This document shows, one piece after another, positions 45,505 to 58,960 of a stretch of 64,000 nt of DNA (position 1 is its first letter; every line of letters begins with the position of its first letter). A model generated the notes under the pieces. It worked only from the letters and a program-made list of their open reading frames with translations, had not been told where the DNA came from and searched no databases. Position numbers and translations under genes: made by a program. Source of the DNA: Elysia crispata (Eukaryota; Mollusca; Gastropoda; Plakobranchidae); assembly GCA_033675545.1 (NCBI GenBank), contig JAWDGP010002610.1, forward strand, positions 1 through 64,000, given 5' to 3'.

Positions 45505-45810
45505 TCTATTAATTCACTCTGTCTCTCCCTCCGTCTGTCCTCCTCTCTATTAATTCAGTCTGTCTCTTCCTCCGTCTGTCCTCTCCTCTATTAATTCACT
45601 CTGTCTCTCCCTCCGTCTGTCCTCCCCTCTATTAAATCAGTCTGTCTCTCTCTCCGTCTGTCCTCTCCTCTATTAATTCAGTCTGTCTCTCCCTCCGTCT
45701 GTCCTCCCCTCTATTAAATCAGTCTGTCTCTCTCTCCGTCTGTCCTCTCCTCTATTAATTCAGTCTGTCTCTCCCTCCGTCTGTTCTTCCCTCTATTAAT
45801 TCAGTCTGTC
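45505..45810 (+). repeat. AAATC / GTTCTTCCC cassette, copy 2
   Basis: Same order as at 43.6 kb: CAC unit, CCTCCTCTCT (45,539) with CTCTTCCTCC, CAC unit, TTAAATCAG with TCTCTCTCC, normal unit, TTAAATCAG again, CTGTTCTTCCC (45,781). The offset to copy 1 is 1,894 bp at the start and 1,896 bp at the end. The 2-bp difference is explained by the shorter CCATTATT unit of copy 1. Confidence 0.87.
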
Positions 45811-48800
45811 TCTCCCTCCGTCTGTCCTCCCCTCTATTAATTCACTCTGTCTCTCCCTCCGTCTGTCCTCCCCTCTATTAATTCAGTCTGTCTCTCCCTC
45901 CGTCTGTCCTCCCCTCTATTAATTCAGTCTGTCTCTCCCTCCGTCTGTCCTCCCCTCTATTAATTCAGTCTGTCTCTCCCTCCGTCTGTCCTCCCCTCTA
46001 TTAATTCAGTCTGTCTCTCCCTCCGTCTGTCCTCCCCTCTATTAATTCAGTCTGTCTCTCCCTCCGTCTGTCCTCTCCTCTATTAATTCAGTCTGTCTCT
46101 CCCTCCGTCTGTCCTCCCCTCTATTAATTCAGTCTGTCTCTCCCTCCGTCTGTCCTCCCCTCTATTAATTCAGTCTGTCTCTCCCTCCGTCTGTCCTCCC
46201 CTCTATTAATTCAGTCTGTCTCTCCCTCCGTCTGTCCTCCCCTCTATTAATTCAGTCTGTCTCTCCCTCCGTCTGTCCTCTCCTCTATTAATTCAGTCTG
46301 TCTCTCCCTCCGTCTGTCCTCTCCTCTATTAATTCAGTCTGTCTCTCCCTCCTCTGTCCTCTCCTCTATTAATTCAGTCTGTCTCTCCCTCCGTCTGTCC
46401 TCTCCTCTATTAATTCAGTCTGTCTCTCCCTCCGTCTGTCCTCTCCTCTAGTAATTCAGTCTGTCTCTCCCTCCGTCTGTCCTCTCCTCTATTAATTCAG
46501 TCTGTCTCTCCCTCCGTCTGTCCTCCCCTCTATTAATTCAGTCTGTCTCTCCCTCCGTCTGTCCTCCCCTCTATTAATTCAGTCTGTCTCTCCCTCCGTC
46601 TGTCCTCCCCTCTATTAATTCAGTCTGTCTCTCCCTCCGTCTGTCCTCCCCTCTATTAATTCAGTCTGTCTCTCCCTCCGTCTGTCCTCCCCTCTATTAA
46701 TTCAGTCTGTCTCTCCCTCCGTCTGTCCTCCCCTCTATTAATTCAGTCTGTCTCTCCCTCCGTCTGTCCTCCCCTCTATTAATTCAGTCTGTCTCTCCCT
46801 CCGTCTGTCCTCCCCTCTATTAATTCAGTCTGTCTCTCCCTCCGTCTGTCCTCTCCTCTATTAATTCAGTCTGTCTCTCCCTCCGTCTGTCCTCCCCTCT
46901 ATTAATTCAGTCTGTCTCTCCCTCCGTCTGTCCTCCCCTCTATTAATTCAGTCTGTCTCTCCCTCCGTCTGTCCTCCCCTCTATTAATTCAGTCTGTCTC
47001 TCCCTCCGTCTGTCCTCTCCTCTATTAATTCAGTCTGTCTCTCCCTCCGTCTGTCCTCTCCTCTATTAATTCAGTCTGTCTCTCCCTCCGTCTGTCCTCT
47101 CCTCTATTAATTCAGTCTGTCTCTCCCTCCGTCTGTCCTCCCCTCTATTAATTCAGTCTGTCTCTCCCTCCGTCTGTCCTCCCCTCTATTAATTCAGTCT
47201 GTCTCTCCCTCCGTCTGTCCTCTCCTCTATTAATTCAGTCTGTCTCTCCCTCCGTCTGTCCTCTCCTCTATTAATTCAGTCTGTCTCTCCCTCCGTCTGT
47301 CCTCCCCTCTATTAATTCAGTCTGTCTCTCCCTCCGTCTGTCCTCTCCTCTATTAATTCAGTCTGTCTCTCCCTCCGTCTGTCCTCTCCCTCTATTAATT
47401 CAGTCTGTCTCTCCCTCCGTCTGTCCTCTCCTCTATTAATTCAGTCTGTCTCTCCCTCCGTCTGTCCTCTCCTCTATTAATTCAGTCTGTCTCTCCCTCC
47501 GTCTGTCCTCTCCTCTATTAATTCAGTCTGTCTCTCTCTCCGTCTGTCCTCCCTCTATTAATTCAGTCTGTCTCTCCCTCCGTCTGTCCTCCCCTCTATT
47601 AATTCAGTCTGTCTCTCCCTCCGTCTGTCCTCTCCTCTATTAATTCAGTCTGTCTCTCCCTCCGTCTGTCCTCCCCTCTATTAATTCAGTCTGTCTCTCC
47701 CTCCGTCTGTCCTCCCCTCTATTAATTCAGTCTGTCTCTCCCTCCGTCTGTCCTCCCCTCTATTAATTCAGTCTGTCTCTCCCTCCGTCTGTCCTCTCCT
47801 CTATTAATTCAGTCTGTCTCTCCCTCCGTCTGTCCTCTCCTCTATTAATTCAGTCTGTCTCTCCCTCCGTCTGTCCTCCCCTCTATTAATTCAGTCTGTC
47901 TCTCCCTCCGTCTGTCCTCCCCTCTATTAATTCAGTCTGTCTCTCCCTCCGTCTGTCCTCCCCACTATTATATCAGTCTGTCTTTCCCTCCGTCTGTGTT
48001 CCCCTCTATTAATTCAGTCTGTCTCTCCCTTCGTCTGTCCTCCCCTCTATTAATTCAGTCTGTCTCTCCCTCCGTCTGTCCTCTCCTCTATTAATTCAGT
48101 CTGTCTCTCCCTCCGTCTGTCCTCCCCTCTATTAATTCAGTCTGTCTCTCCCTCCGTCTGTCCTCTCCTCTACTAATTCAGTCTGTCTCTCCCTCCGTCT
48201 GTCCTCCCCTCTATTAATTCAGTCTGTCTCTCCCTCCGTCTGTCCTCTCCTCTATTAATTCAGTCTGTCTCTCCCTCCGTCTGTCCTCTCCTCTATTAAT
48301 TCAGTCTGTCTCTCCCTCCGTCTGTCCTCTCCTCTATTAATTCAGTCTGTCTCTCCCTCCGTCTGTCCTCTCCTCTATTAATTCAGTCTGTCTCTCCCTC
48401 CGTCTGTCCTCCCCTCTATTAATTCAGTCTGTCTCTCCCTCCGTCTGTCCTCTCCTCTATTAATTCAGTCTGTCTCTCCCTCCGTCTGTCCTCTCCTCTA
48501 TTAATTCAGTCTGTCTCTCCCTCCGTCTGTCCTCTCCTCTATTAAATCAGTCTGTCTCTCCCTCCGTCTGTCCTCTCCTCTATTAATTCAGTCTGTCTCT
48601 CCCTCCGTCTGTCCTCTCCTCTATTAATTCAGTCTGTCTCTCCCTCCGTCTGTCCTCTCCTCTATTAATTCAGTCTGTCTCTCCCTCCGTCTGTCCTCCC
48701 CTCTATTTATTCAGTCTGTCTCTCCCTCCGTCTGTCCTCCCCTCTATTACTTCAGTCTGTCTCTCCCTCCGTCTGTCCTCCCCTCTATTAATTCAGTCTG

Positions 48801-51800
48801 TCTCTCCCTCCGTCTGTCCTCTCCTCTATTAATTCAGTCTGTCTCTCCCTCCGTCTGTCCTCTCCTCTATTAATTCAGTCTGTCTCTCCCTCCGTCTGTC
48901 CTCTCCTCTATTAATTCAGTCTGTCTCTCCCTCCGTCTGTCCTCTCCTCTATTAATTCAGTCTGTCTCTCCCTCCGTCTGTCCTCTCCTCTATTAATTCA
49001 GTCTGTCTCTCCCTCCGTCTGTCCTCTCCTCTATTAATTCAGTCTGTCTCTCCCTCCGTCTGTCCTCCCCTCTATTAATTCAGTCTGTCTCTCCCTCCGT
49101 CTGTCCTCTCCTCTATTAATTCAGTCTGTCTCTCCCTCCGTCTGTCCTCTCCTCTATTAATTCAGTCTGTCTCTCCCTCCGTCTGTCCTCCCCTCTATTA
49201 ATTCAGTCTGTCTCTCCCTCCGTCTGTCCTCCCCTCTATTAATTCAGTCTGTCTCTCCCTCCGTCTGTCCTCTCCTCTATTAATTCAGTCTGTCTCTCCC
49301 TCCGTCTGTCCTCTCCTCTATTAATTCAGTCTGTCTCTCCCTCCGTCTGTCCTCTCCTCTATTAATTCAGTCTGTCTCTCCCTCCGTCTGTCCTCTCCTC
49401 TATTAATTCAGTCTGTCTCTCCCTCCGTCTGTCCTCCCCTCTATTAATTCAGTCTGTCTCTCCCTCCGTCTGTCCTCTCCTCTAGTAATTCAGTCTGTCT
49501 CTCCCTCCGTCTGTCCTCTCCTCTATTAATTCAGTCTGTCTCTCCCTCCGTCTGTCCTCTCCTCTATTAATTCAGTCTGTCTCTCCCTCCGTCTGTCCTC
49601 CCCTCTATTAATTCAGTCTGTCTCTCCCTCCGTCTGTCCTCCCCTCTATTAATTCAGTCTGTCTCTCCCTCCGTCTGTCCTCTCCTCTATTAATTAAGTC
49701 TGTCTCTCCCTCCGTCTGTCCTCCCTCTATTAATTCAGTCTGTCTCTCCCTCCGTCTGTCCTCTCCTCTATTAATTCAGTCTGTCTCTCCCTCCGTCTGT
49801 CCTCTCCTCTATTAATTCAGTCTGTCTCTCCCTCCGTCTGTCCTCTCCTCTATTAATTCAGTCTGTCTCTCCCTCCGTCTGTCCTCTCCTCTATTAATTC
49901 AGTCTGTCTCTCCCTCCGTCTGTCCTCTCCTCTATTAATTCAGTCTGTCTCTCCCTCCGTCTGTCCTCTCCTCTATTAATTCAGTCTGTCTCTCCCTCCG
50001 TCTGTCCTCTCCTCTATTAATTCAGTCTGTCTCTCCCTCCGTCTGTCCTCTCCTCTAGTAATTCAGTCTGTCTCTCCCTCCGTCTGTCCTCCCCTCTATT
50101 AATTCAGTCTGTCTCTCCCTCCGTCTGTCCTCTCCTCTATTAATTCAGTCTGTCTCTCCCTCCGTCTGTCCTCTCCTCTATTAATTCAGTCTGTCTCTCC
50201 CTCCGTCTGTCCTCTCCTCTATTAATTCAGTCTGTCTCTCCCTCCGTCTGTCCTCGCCTCTATTAATTAAGTCTGTCTCTCCCTCCGTCTGTCCTCTCCT
50301 CTATTAATTCAGTCTGTCTCTCCCTCCGTCTGTCCTCTCCTCTATTAATTCAGTCTGTCTCTCCCTCCGTCTGTCCTCTCCTCTATTAATTCAGTCTGTC
50401 TCTCCCTCCGTCTGTCCTCTCCTCTATTAATTCAGTCTGTCTCTCCCTCCGTCTGTCCTCTCCTCTATTAATTCAGTCTGTCTCTCCCTCCGTCTGTCCT
50501 CTCCTCTATTAATTCAGTCTGTCTCTCCCTCCGTCTGTCCTCCCCTCTATTAATTCAGTCTGTCTCTCCCTCCGTCTGTCCTCCCCTCTATTAATTCAGT
50601 CTGTCTCTCCCTCCGTCTGTCCTCTCCTCTATTAATTCAGTCTGTCTCTCCCTCCGTCTGTCCTCTCCTCTATTAATTCAGTCTGTCTCTCCCTCCGTCT
50701 GTCCTCTCCTCTATTAATTCAGTCTGTCTCTCCCTCCGTCTGTCCTCTCCTCTATTAATTCAGTCTGTCTCTCCCTCCGTCTGTCCTCCCCTCTATTAAT
50801 TCAGTCTGTCTCTCCCTCCGTCTGTCCTCTCCTCTATTAATTCAGTCTGTCTCTCCCTCCTTCTGTCCTCTCCTCTATTAATTCAGTCTGTCTCTCCCTC
50901 CGTCTGTCCTCCCCTCTATTAATTCAGTCTGTCTCTCCCTCCGTCTGTCCTCCCCTCTATTAATTCAGTCTGTCTCTCCCTCCTTCTGTCCTCTCCTCTA
51001 TTAATTCAGTCTGTCTCTCCCTCCGTCTGTCCTCTCCTCTATTAATTCAGTCTGTCTCTCCCTCCGTCTGTCCTCCTCTCTATTAATTCAGTCTGTCTCT
51101 CCCTCCGTCTGTCCTCTCCTCTATTAATTCAGTCTGTCTCTCCCTCCGTCTGTCCTCCCCTCTATTAATTCAGTCTGTCTCTCCCTCCGTCTGTCCTCCC
51201 CTCTATTAATTCAGTCTGTCTCTCCCTCCGTCTGTCCTCTCCTCTATTAATTCAGTCTGTCTCTCCCTCCGTCTGTCCTCTCCTCTATTAATTCAGTCTG
51301 TCTCTCCCTCCGTCTGTCCTCTCCTCTATTAATTCAGTCTGTCTCTCCCTCCGTCTGTCCTCCCCTCTATTAATTCAGTCTGTCTCTCCCTCCGTCTGTC
51401 CTCTCCTCTATTAATTCAGTCTGTCTCTCCCTCCGTCTGTCCTCCCCTCTATTAATTCAGTCTGTCTCTCCCTCCGTCTGTCCTCTCCTCTATTAATTCA
51501 GTCTGTCTCTCCCTCCGTCTGTCCTCTCCTCTATTAATTCAGTCTGTCTCTCCCTCCGTCTGTCCTCTCCTCTATTAATTCAGTCTGTCTCTCCCTCCGT
51601 CTGTCCTCCCCTCTATTAATTCAGTCTGTCTCTCCCTCCGTCTGTCCTCTCCTCTATTAATTCAGTCTGTCTCTCCCTCCGTCTGTCCTCCCCTCTATTA
51701 ATTCAGTCTGTCTCTCCCTCCGTCTGTCCTCTCCTCTATTAATTCAGTCTGTCTCTCCCTCCGTCTGTCCTCCCCTCTATTAATTCAGTCTGTCTCTCCC

Positions 51801-53729
51801 TCCGTCTGTCCTCCCCTCTATTAATTCAGTCTGTCTCTCCCTCCGTCTGTCCTCCCCTCTATTAATTCAGTCTGTCTCTCCCTCCTTCTGTCCTCTCCTC
51901 TATTAATTCAGTCTGTCTCTCCCTCCTTCTGTCCTCTCCTCTATTAATTCAGTCTGTCTCTCCCTCCCTCTGTCCTCTCCTCTATTAATTCAGTCTGTCT
52001 CTCCCTCCGTCTGTCCTCTCCTCTATTAATTCAGTCTGTCTCTCCCTCCGTCTGTCCTCTCCTCTATTAATTCAGTCTGTCTCTCCCTCCGTCTGTCCTC
52101 CCCTCTATTATTTCAGTCTGTCTCTCCCTCAGTCTCTCCTCCCCTCTAATAATTCAGTCTGTCTCTCCCTCCGTCTGTCCTCTGCTCTATTAATTCAGTG
52201 TGTCTCTCCCTCCGTCTGTCCTATACTCTATTAATTCAGTCTGTCTCTCCCTCCGTCTGTCCTCTCCTCTATTAATTCAGTCTGTCTCTCCCTCCGTCTG
52301 TCCTCTCCTCTATTAATTCAGTCTGTCTCTCCCTCCGTCTGTCCTCTCCTCTATTAATTCAGTCTGTCTCTCCCTCCGTCTGTCCTCTCCTCTATTAATT
52401 CAGTCTGTCTCTCCCTCCGTCTGTCCTCCCCTCTATTAATTCAGTCTGTCTCTCCCTCCGTCTGTCCTCTCCTCTATTAATTCAGTCTGTCTCTCCCTCC
52501 GTCTGTCCTCTCCTCTATTAATTCAGTCTGTCTCTCCCTCCGTCTGTCCTCTCCTCTATTAATTCAGTCTGTCTCTCCCTCCGTCTGTCCTCTCCTCTAT
52601 TAATTCAGTCTGTCTCTCCCTCCGTCTGTCCTCTCCTCTATTAATTCAGTCTGTCTCTCCCTCCGTCTGTCCTCTCCTCTATTAATTCAGTCTGTCTCTC
52701 CCTCCGTCCGTCCTCCCTCTATTAATTCAGTCTGTCTCTCCCTCCGTCTGTCCTCTCCTCTATTAATTCAGTCTGTCTCTCCCTCCGTCTGTCCTCTCCT
52801 CTATTAATTCAGTCTGTCTCTCCCTCCGTCTGTCCTCTCCTCTATTAATTCAGTCTGTCTCTCCCTCCGTCTGTCCTCTCCTCTATTAATTCAGTCTGTC
52901 TCTCCCTCCGTCTGTCCTCTCCTCTATTAATTCAGTCTGTCTCTCCCTCCGTCTGTCCTCTCCTCTATTAATTCAGTCTGTCTCTCCCTCCGTCTGTCCT
53001 CTCCTCTATTAATTCAGTCTGTCTCTCCCTCCGTCTGTCCTCTCCTCTATTAATTCAGTCTGTCTCTCCCTCCGTCTGTCCTCTCCTCTATTAATTCAGT
53101 CTGTCTCTCCCTCCGTCTGTCCTCTCCTCTATTAATTCAGTCTGTCTCTCCCTCCGTCTGTCCTCTCCTCTATTAATTCAGTCTGTCTCTCCCTCCGTCT
53201 GTCCTCCCCTCTATTAATTCAGTCTGTCTCTCCCTCCGTCTGTCCTCTCCTCTATTAATTCACTCTGTCTCTCCCTCCGTCTGTCCTCTCCTCTATTAAT
53301 TCAGTCTGTCTCTCCCTCCGTCTGTCCTCCATTATTAAATCAGTCTGTCTCTCTCTCCGTCTGTCCTCCCCTCTATTAATTCAGTCTGTCTCTCCCTCCG
53401 TCTGTCCTCTCCTCTATTAATTCAGTCTGTCTCTCCCTCCGTCTGTCCTCCCCTCTATTAATTCAGTCTGTCTCTCCCTCCGTCTGTCCTCTCCTCTATT
53501 AATTCAGTCTGTCTCTCCCTCCGTCTGTCCTCTCCTCTATTAATTCACTCTGTCTCTCCCTCCGTCTGTCCTCTCCTCTATTAATTCAGTCTGTCTCTCG
53601 ATCCGTCTGTCCTCTCCTCTATTAATTCAGTCTGTCTCTCCCTCCGTCTGTCCTCTCCTCTATTAATTCAGTCTGTCTCTCCCTCCGTCTGTCCTCCCCT
53701 CTATTAATTCAGTCTGTCTCTCCCTCCGT

Positions 53730-53840
53730 CTGTCCTCCCCTCTATTAATTTAGTCTGTCTCTCCCTCCGTCTGTACTCTCCTCTATTATCTCAGGCTGTC
53801 TCCACCTCCGTCTGTCCTCTCCTCTACTAATTCAGTCTGT
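53730..53840 (+). repeat. TTTAG / TTATCTCAG / CTCCACC cassette, copy 1
   Basis: Linked changes are AATTTAG, CTCTATTATCTCAG (53,781), TCTCCACCTCC and CTACTAATTCAG. The same series occurs at 58,870-58,960, 5,126 bp later (125 units plus 1 bp). Confidence 0.82.
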
Positions 53841-55979
53841 CTCTCCCTCCGTCTGTCCTCTCCTCTATTAATTCAGTCTGTCTCTCCCTCCGTCTGTCCT
53901 CTCCTCTATTAATTCAGTCTGTCTCTCCCTCCGTCTGTCCTCTCCTCTATTAATTCAGTCTGTCTCTCCCTCCGTCTGTCCTCTCCTCTATTAATTCAGT
54001 CTGTCTCTCCCTCCGTCTGTCCTCTCCTCTATTAATTCAGTCTGTCTCTCCCTCCGTCTGTCCTCTCCTCTATTAATTCAGTCTGTCTCTCCCTCCGTCT
54101 GTCCTCTCCCTCTATTAATTCAGTCTGTCTCTCCCTCCGTCTGTCCTCTCCTCTATTAATTCAGTCTGTCTCTCCCTCCGTCTGTCCTCTCCCTCTATTA
54201 ATTCAGTCTGTCTCTCCCTCCGTCTGTCCTCCCCTCTATTAATTCAGTCTGTCTCTCCCTCCGTCTGTCCTCCCCTCTATTAATTCAGTCTGTCTCTCCC
54301 TCCGTCTGTCCTCTCCTCTATTAATTCAGTCTGTCTCTCCCTCCGTCTGTCCTCCCCTCTATTAATTCAGTCTGTCTCTCCCTCCGTCTGTCCTCCCCTC
54401 TATTAATTCAGTCTGTCTCTCCCTCCGTCTGTCCTCCCCTCTATTAATTCAGTCTGTCTCTCCCTCCGTCTGTCCTCTCCTCTATTAATTCAGTCTGTCT
54501 CTCCCTCCGTCTGTCCTCCCCTCTATTAATTCAGTCTGTCTCTCCCTCCGTCTGTCCTCTCCTCTATTAATTCAGTCTGTCTCTCCCTCCGTCTGTCCTC
54601 CCCTCTATTAATTCAGTCTGTCTCTCCCTCCGTCTGTCCTCTCCTCTATTAATTCAGTCTGTCTCTCCCTCCGTCTGTCCTCTCCTCTATTAATTCAGTC
54701 TGTCTCTCCCTCCGTCTGTCCTCCCCTCTATTAATTCAGTCTGTCTCTCCCTCCGTCTGTCCTCCCCTCTATTATTTCAGTCTGTCTCTCCCTCCGTCTG
54801 TCCTCTCCTCTATTAATTCAGTCTGTCTCTCCCTCCGTCTGTCCTCCCCTCTATTAATTCAGTCTGTCTCTCCTTACGTCTGTCCTTCGCTCTAATAATT
54901 CAGTCTGTCTCTCCCTCCGTCTGTCCTCCCCTCTATTAATTCAGTCTGTCTCTCCCTCCGTCTGTCCTCCCCTCTATTAATTCAGTCTGTCTCTCCCTCC
55001 GTCTGTCCTCCCCTCTATTAATTCAGTCTGTCTCTCCCTCCGTCTGTCCTCCCCTCTATTAATTCAGTCTGTCTCTCCCTCCGTCTGTCCTCCCCTCTAT
55101 TAATTCAGTCTGTCTCTCCCTCCGTCTGTCCTCCCTCTATTAATTCAGTCTGTCTCTCCCTCCGTCTGTCCTCCCCTCTATTAATTCAGTCTGTCTCTCC
55201 CTCCGTCTGTCCTCTCCTCTATTAATTCAGTCTGTCTCTCCCTCCGTCTGTCCTCTCCTCTATTAATTCAGTCTGTCTCTCCCTCCGTCTGTCCTCCCCT
55301 CTATTAATTCAGTCTGTCTCTCCCTCCGTCTGTCCTCCCCTCTATTAATTCAGTCTGTCTCTCCCTCCGTCTGTCCTCCCCTCTATTAATTCAGTCTGTC
55401 TCTCCCTCCGTCTGTCCTCCCCTCTATTAATTCAGTCTGTCTCTCCCTCCGTCTGTCCTCTCCTCTATTAATTCAGTCTGTCTCTCCCTCCGTCTGTCCT
55501 CTCCTCTATTAATTCAGTCTGTCTCTCCCTCCGTCTGTCCTCTCCTCTATTAATTCAGTCTGTCTCTCCCTCCGTCTGTCCTCCCCTCTATTAATTCAGT
55601 CTGTCTCTCCCTCCGTCTGTCCTCCCCTCTATTAATTCAGTCTGTCTCTCCCTCCGTCTGTCCATCCCTCTGTTAATTCAGTCTGTCTCTCCCTCCGTCT
55701 GTCCTGTCCTCTATTAATTCAGTCTGTCTCTCCCTCCGTCTGTCCTCTCCTCTATTAATTCAGTCTGTCTCTCCCTCCGTCTGTCCTCTCCTCTATTAAT
55801 TCAGTCTGTCTCTCCCTCCGTCTGTCCTCCCCTCTATTAATTCAGTCTGTCTCTCCCTCCGTCTGTCCTCCCCTCTATTAATTCAGTCTGTCTCTCCCTC
55901 CGTCTGTCCTCCCCTCTATTAATTCAGTCTGTCTCTCTCTCCGTCTGTCCTCTCCTCTATTAATTCAGTCTGTCTCTCC

Positions 55980-56215
55980 CTCCGTCTGTCCTCCATTATT
56001 AAATCAGTCTGTCTCTCTCTCCGTCTATCCTCTCCTCTATTAATTCAGTCTGTCTCTCCCTCCGTCTGTCCACCCGTCTATTAATTCAGTCTGTCTCTCC
56101 CTCCTTCTGTCCTCCCCTCTATTAAATCAGTCTGTCTCTCTCTCCGTCTATCCTCTCCTCTATTTATTCAGTCTGTCTCTCCCTCCGTCTGTTCTTCCCT
56201 CTATTAATTCAGTCT
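55980..56215 (+). repeat. AAATC / GTTCTTCCC cassette, copy 3
   Basis: Contains CCATTATTAAATC with TCTCTCTCC and TCTATCC, then a second TTAAATCAG with TCTATCC, TATTTATTCAG, and CTGTTCTTCCC (56,189). It is closest to the copy at 43.8 kb because both carry TCTATCC and TATTTATTCAG. Confidence 0.83.
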
Positions 56216-58654
56216 GTCTCTCCCTCCTTCTGTCCTCCCCTCTATTAATTCAGTCTGTCTCTCCCTCCGTCTGTCCTCCCCTCTATTAATTCAGTCTGTC
56301 TCTCCCTCCGTCTGTCCTCCCCTCTAATAATTCAGTCTGTCTCTCCCTCCGTCTGTCCTCTCCTCTATTAATTCAGTCTGTCTCTCCCTCCGTCTGTCCT
56401 CTCCTCTAGTAATTCAGTCTGTCTCTCCCTCCGTCTGTCCTCTCCTCAAAAAATTCAGTCTGTCTCTCCCTCCTTTTGTCCTCTCCTCTAGTAATTCAGT
56501 CTCTCTCTCCCTCCGTCTGTCCTTCGCTCTCTTAATTCAGTCTGTCTCTCCCTCCGTCTGTCCACCCCTCTATTAATTCAGTCTGTCTCTCCCTCCGTCT
56601 GTCCACCCCTCTATTAATTCAGTCTGTCTCTCCCTCCGTCTGTCCTCTCCTCTATTAATTCAGTCTGTCTCTCCCTCCGTCTGTCCTCCCCTCTATTAAT
56701 TCAGTCTGTCTCTCCCTCCGTCTGTCCTCCCCTCTATTAATTCAGTCTGTCTCTCCCTCCGTCTGTCCTCTCCTCTATTAATTCAGTCTGTCTCTCCCTC
56801 CGTCTGTCCTCTCCTCTATTAATTCAGTCTGTCTCTCCCTCCGTCTGTCCTCTCCTCTATTAATTCAGTCTGTCTCTCCCTCCGTCTGTACTCCCCTCTA
56901 TTAATTCAATCTGTGTCTCCCTCCGTCTGTCCTCTCGCTCTATTAATTCAGTCTGTCTCTCCCTCCGTCTGTCCTCCTCTATTAATTCAGTCTGTCTCTC
57001 CCTCCGTCTGTCCTCCCCTCTATTAATTCAGTCTGTCTCTCCCTCCGTCTGTCCTCTCCTCTATTAATTCAGTCTGTCTCTCCCTCCGTCTGTCCTCTCC
57101 TCTATTAATTCAGTCTGTCTCTCCCTCCGTCTGTCCTCTCCTCTATTAAATCAGTCTGTCTCTCCCTCCGTCTGTCCTCCCTCTATTAATTCAGTCTCTC
57201 TCTCCATCCGTCTGTCCTCTCCTCTACTAATTCAGTCTGTCTCTCTCCCTCCGTCTGTCCTCCCTCTATTAATTCAGTCTGTCTCTCCCTCCGTCTGTCC
57301 TCTCCTCTATTAATTCAGTCTGTCTCTCCCTCCGTCTGTCCTCCCCTCTATTAATTCAGTCTGTCTCTCCCTCCGTCTGTCCTCTCCTCTATTAATTCAG
57401 TCTGTCTCTCCCTCCGTCTGTCCTCTCCTCTATTAATTCAGTCTGTCTCTCCCTCCGTCTGTCCTCTCCTCTATTAATTCAGTCTGTCTCTCCCTCCGTC
57501 TGTCCTCCCCTCTATTAATTCAGTCTGTCTCTCCCTCCGTCTGTCCTCTCCTCTATTAATTCAGTCTGTCTCTCCCTCCGTCTGTCCTCTCCTCTATTAA
57601 TTCAGTCTGTCTCTCCCTCCGTCTGTCCTCTCCTCTATTAATTCAGTCTGTCTCTCCCTCCGTCTGTCCTCTCCTCTATTAATTCAGTCTGTCTCTCCCT
57701 CCGTCTGTCCTTCCCTCTATTAATTCAGTCTGTCTCTCCCTCCGTCTGTCCTCCCCTCTATTAATTCAGTCTGTCTCTCCCTCCGTCTGTCCTCTCCTCT
57801 ATTAATTCAGTCTGTCTCTCCCTCCGTCTGTCCTCTCCTCTATTAATTCAGTCTGTCTCTCCCTCCGTCTGTTCTATCCTCTATTAATTCAGTCTGTCTC
57901 TCCCTCCGTCTGTTCTCCTCCTCTATTAATTCAGTCTGTCTCTTCCTCCGTCTGTCCTCTCCTCTATTAATTCAGTCTGTCTCTCCCTCCGTCTGTCCTC
58001 CCCTCTATTAATTCAGTCTGTCTCTCCCTCCGTCTGTCCTCCCCTCTATTAATTCAGTCTGTCTCTCCCTCCGTCTGTCCTCTCCTCTATTAATTCAGTC
58101 TGTCTCTCCCTCCGTCTGTCCTCCCCTCTATTAATTCAGTCTGTCTCTCCCTCCGTCTGTCCTCTCCTCTATTAATTCAGTCTGTCTCTCCCTCCGTCTG
58201 TCCTCCCCTCTATTAATTCAGTCTGTCTCTCCCTCCGTCTGTCCTCTCCTCTATTAATTCAGTCTGTCTCTCCCTCCGTCTGTCCTCTCCTCTATTAATT
58301 CAGTCTGTCTCTCCCTCCGTCTGTCCTCCCCTCTATTAATTCAGTCTGTCTCTCCCTCCGTCTGTCCTCTCCTCTATTAATTCAGTCTGTCTCTCCCTCC
58401 GTCTGTCCTCTCCTCTATTAATTCAGTCTGTCTCTCCCTCCGTCTGTCCTCTCCTCTATTAATTCAGTCTGTCTCTCCTCCTCCGTCTGTCCTCTCCTCT
58501 ATTAATTCAGTCTGTCTCTCCCTCCGTCTGTCCTCTCCTCTATTAATTCAGTCTGTCTCTCCCTCCGTCTGTCCTCTCCTCTATTAATTCAGTCTGTCTC
58601 TCCCTCCGTCTGTCCTCTCCTCTATTAATTCAGTCTGTCTCTCCCTCCGTCTGT

Positions 58655-58960
58655 CCTCTTCTCTATTAATTCAGTCTGTCTCTTCCTCCGTCTGTCCTCT
58701 CTTCTATTAATTCACTCTGTCCCTCCCTCCGTCTGTCCTCCCCTCTATTAAATCAGTCTGTCTCTCTCTCCGTCTGTCCTCTCCTCTATTAATTCAGTCT
58801 GTCTCTCCCTCCGTCTGTTCTTCCCTCTATTAATTCAGTCTGTCTCTCCCTCCGTCTGTCCTCCCCTCTATTAATTTAGTCTGTCTCTCCCTCCGTCTGT
58901 CCTCTCCTCTATTATCTCAGTCTGTCTCCACCTCCGTCTGTCCTCTTCTCTACTAATTCA
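58655..58960 (+). repeat. AAATC / GTTCTTCCC cassette, copy 4, joined to the TTATCTCAG cassette
   Basis: CTCTTCCTCC, CAC, TTAAATCAG with TCTCTCTCC, a normal unit, and CTGTTCTTCCC (58,815) are followed within two units by AATTTAG, TTATCTCAG (58,907 region) and TCTCCACC. Two cassettes that are separate elsewhere (45.5 and 53.7 kb) sit together here. Confidence 0.83.
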
